64,000 bases of DNA from Nocardia blacklockiae. Lineage in GTDB: Bacteria > Actinomycetota > Actinomycetes > Mycobacteriales > Mycobacteriaceae. Below, one piece after another: positions 61,960-64,000 of this stretch (the first letter of the stretch is position 1; each line of letters starts with the position of its first letter). The notes under the pieces were generated by a model. The model had not been told where the DNA came from, did not search any database, and saw nothing but the letters and a program-made list of their open reading frames with translations. The position numbers and the translations under genes are program-made. The stretch spans positions 1 through 64,000 of the forward strand of contig NZ_JADLRJ010000002.1 of NCBI RefSeq assembly GCF_015477355.1, read 5' to 3'.

Positions 61960-62403
61960 GCGGCATTTCGCGTCATACCTCTGCGACATCATCGAGGCCG
62001 GCTAGCAACTACGTTCGCCGCGAAGGGATTCCCCCATGATCGTGTCCGCACTTGCGCCGCCGCGCGCCTACGCCGACGGCGGACCCTTGATCCCCTGCCG
62101 AGCCAGCATCGACGTCGCTGCGGACGGGCACCACGCAGGCGGGTCGGGCGGCTCGCGGCCGCGATGAGCGCGGCCCAGCCCGTGAACGAAAGTAGGACTA
62201 GGCGCGCAAGCGGGGTGCACCGATCAGTCCGTCGATCTGGCCAGCGGTGCACGCCGACCACCACGCCGCTGTTCGGACTGGACTAAATCTTCACCCGCCT
62301 TGCATTAATCTGTCTAATCTGTCTAATCTGTATGCACGACCGGTGCAGACGAGGCTCGACACCGAGCGCACGTCGGCCCTCCTCAGCCACGATTGGAGCA
62401 GTC
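61960..62403. other. 444-bp intergenic region with short tandem repeat
   Basis: No supported gene. It carries the TAATCTGTC triple repeat at 62306-62332 and otherwise shows nothing recognised. Confidence 0.45.
62306..62332 (+). repeat. 9-bp tandem repeat, three copies
   Basis: TAATCTGTC occurs three times head to tail (the last ending A), AT-rich in a GC-rich setting, 72 bp before the next gene. It could be a regulator site or the scar of slippage. Confidence 0.7.
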
Positions 62404-63297
62404 ATGCATTTGACTCATTTCTCGCGCGACGAATCGTCCCGGATTGCCGAAGCGTTGAATGCACTATATTTGCCACAGCTGGCGCAGATGGCTCGATGCC
62501 GATGCCCGCCGGAGAAGTCTCCGGGAGAAGCTTTTCTGTTCGATGTGCGCCGCCGCGCGATCGACCTCGTCGACATGTTCATCGCTCGTGGCGCATCACC
62601 GCTGGGTGCCTTTTACTCGCGCGAAGGCAAGCTGTTCGGCATCCCCACCTCCGGAACAGGCCATCGCGCAGATGTTTCCGAATCCGACGCATGGGCACGG
62701 CACTGCGACCTGCACGTTGGTCCGGTTGCGATCGACCAGGGTGATGTAGGCGCTGAATGCATCACCCGAATTGCCGAGTCGGCGCGCCTGATCGCTCGGA
62801 ACCTGTTGTACGCCATCGCCCTCGAGTTCGATTCCGCATTCAATGAAGCAATCGCCACCGACTTCGAGGCCCGCTATCAGCAACAGCTCACTCGGCTTCG
62901 ACGTGCCGGGTATACAGCCCGGATCAGGCATCTCGACGAGGGGATTGTCGTGATCAGCGTGCCACTCGGGAGGATCGGCGCCAGAGCCGTCAGCGCCGAG
63001 TTGTCGAATGCGGAGCCGGGACTCAAGCGCGATCCGGACGCCGACACGGAGCCCTGGACCGCCGACGCCCGAGACGACGCCACCGACGAGGGGCTCGACG
63101 TGACGGTGACCCGCGTCGACCTCCTCACGGCGCTCGACAGCCTCGCCGCAGCCCTCACCGGACCGGGCCTCACAAACCGCACCCGATACTGGCGGCCCGT
63201 CGACCAACGGGCCGCAGTGGAATTGCACCCGCGCGACGCCGCCGAGCCCACGTCATATCAACCCTCGGTTCCCGGCCATTCTGCAGAACAGGAGTAA
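62404..63297 (+). CDS. hypothetical protein
   Basis: A 297-residue protein from ATG 62404 with GGAG 6 bp upstream. It is helical in the first half (DESSRIAEALNALYLPQLAQMARC) with GAFYSREGKLFGIPTSGTGHRADV, and ends in a variable acidic tail. It lies 3 bp before the next gene, so they are co-transcribed. Unknown. Confidence 0.65.
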   Translation: MHLTHFSRDESSRIAEALNALYLPQLAQMARCRCPPEKSPGEAFLFDVRRRAIDLVDMFIARGASPLGAFYSREGKLFGIPTSGTGHRADVSESDAWARHCDLHVGPVAIDQGDVGAECITRIAESARLIARNLLYAIALEFDSAFNEAIATDFEARYQQQLTRLRRAGYTARIRHLDEGIVVISVPLGRIGARAVSAELSNAEPGLKRDPDADTEPWTADARDDATDEGLDVTVTRVDLLTALDSLAAALTGPGLTNRTRYWRPVDQRAAVELHPRDAAEPTSYQPSVPGHSAEQE

Positions 63298-63300
63298 TCA

Positions 63301-64000
63301 ATGCCGATTCGGCCCGACTTCAGCGAGCTTCGAATGTCACTTTCGGCCGTGCACGACGTGCATGGCTTCGAGCGAGGGCATGTGACGGCAAGGGCATCAA
63401 TCACTGTCGATACCCTGGAACGAGCTCGGACATTGGCAGGCATGTTCCCTGAGGACGACCGGGTGATCGTCTATCCGGTACGCACCAGCGCCGGCATTGG
63501 AGGACGGGTTGGGACCCGATTCGTCTTCTCGCGCAACGCCGAGTCCGGCGAGTCCCGAGAACAGGCACGGCACCGGTACCTCCAGTTTACGACCCGGGCC
63601 CGTGAACTCGGTGTCACTGTCGAGTTCGAACCGGGCCGCTACAGCCGCGACATTGCAAGCCTGGCCGATTTCGAGGCGCTGTCCCAGTCCGACGACTTGT
63701 TCGACTTCTTCCGTCACCGGTATGCCCGCGAGATCGCCGCCGTCGCCGCCGCGTGCGTCTCCGGGGCCACGGTCGCCAGCCAGGGCAGCACGACCTACGC
63801 CGTCTATGGTCAATTGCCTTCCACAGCAATCATTTCGGTGTCCAACGACCGGATGCAGGGCAGTGTCCGCACCGGTCGTGACGACACGTTTGGACTTGAG
63901 ATTTCCATTGATGGATACACCGTCGCGAGCATCTATACCGGTACGCTGCGCCAGCAGCTCGACACCGCCGCTTCGCTCACGGAGCGTCAGCTCCGGGCGT
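63301..64000 (+). CDS. hypothetical protein, runs off window end
   Basis: From ATG 63301 with AGGAG upstream the frame stays open to base 64000 (233 codons, no stop). The sequence has natural composition: SAVHDVHGFERGHVTARASITVDTLERARTLAGMFPEDDRVIVYPVRT, then a helical part and beta strands (TTYAVYGQLPSTAIISVSNDRM). It is coupled to the previous gene. Not recognised. Confidence 0.7.
   Translation, partial: MPIRPDFSELRMSLSAVHDVHGFERGHVTARASITVDTLERARTLAGMFPEDDRVIVYPVRTSAGIGGRVGTRFVFSRNAESGESREQARHRYLQFTTRARELGVTVEFEPGRYSRDIASLADFEALSQSDDLFDFFRHRYAREIAAVAAACVSGATVASQGSTTYAVYGQLPSTAIISVSNDRMQGSVRTGRDDTFGLEISIDGYTVASIYTGTLRQQLDTAASLTERQLRA

Noticed and set aside
1-64000. CRISPR array, tRNA or rRNA genes, plasmid or phage origin
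   Set aside because: No regularly spaced repeats, no tRNA-like T-loop in an intergenic context and no replication or integrase gene were found by eye.

Overview
The window is about 64 kb of GC-rich (roughly 70%) actinobacterial chromosome, most likely from Nocardia or a close mycolic-acid-producing relative. I base this on gene content: a secretory LIP-type lipase, DUF4254 and S-adenosyl methyltransferase (DUF574-type) proteins, an XRE/DUF397 pair, several XRE-TPR regulators, CYP157-like P450s, NYN-OST-HTH and RmuC. It is an accessory, heavily regulated region. I found no tRNA, rRNA, CRISPR array or ribosomal operon.

Layout. 0-9 kb: the end of an alpha/beta hydrolase, a PhlG-like C-C hydrolase, a 928-residue nuclease-NACHT NTPase (candidate phage defence), a PucR/CdaR-like regulator, and a secreted lipase with a TetR gene. 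The PucR-like gene and the lipase each carry a tandem pair of the same dyad, GGGTAC-N6-GTACCC. 9-18.9 kb is a decayed and mobile zone. It holds a frameshifted PqqD-like gene and a class I lysyl-tRNA synthetase 3' fragment cut off exactly at a complete 1,410-bp IS30-family element with a 5-bp target duplication. It also holds an ECF sigma operon, a NYN protein and an 80-bp mini-element built from the two ends of the IS30 element.

18.9-34 kb looks like a partly ruined small-molecule locus: XRE + NUDIX, a 5' scrap of rmlA, a bifunctional acyltransferase/SGNH protein, half of a carbamoyltransferase, a twice-frameshifted phosphotransferase, a GT2 glycosyltransferase, two overlapping radical SAM genes with two small partners, an S51 peptidase, an XRE regulator and a dTMP-kinase-like enzyme. 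A 260-bp promoter/leader with two CTGTTAAG repeats is duplicated in inverted orientation, so the S51 peptidase and the XRE gene converge under near-identical control regions.

34-45 kb: minus-strand operons encoding a methyltransferase, PH-like membrane proteins, and a five-gene set (two P450s lacking the ExxR motif, a small protein, an acyl-CoA dehydrogenase/oxidase and a nucleoside hydrolase). 45-53 kb: tightly overlapping regulatory operons, including a TetR with a C-terminal extension, an XRE and a phosphotransferase. They are followed by a cold-shock protein and a run of small proteins with a PLP-fold protein that lacks its lysine. A perfect 24-bp palindrome separates this last operon from a divergent XRE/DUF397 pair. 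54-64 kb: RmuC with a strong terminator, an RHH-type small pair, an HD hydrolase behind a frameshifted XRE, a putative PD-(D/E)XK coiled-coil nuclease beside an acidic protein, and two unknown genes, the last running off the end.

Three genes carry what look like single-base frameshifts (about 9.38, 24.19/24.79 and 59.05 kb). These could be true decay or assembly errors, and resequencing is needed before calling them dead.
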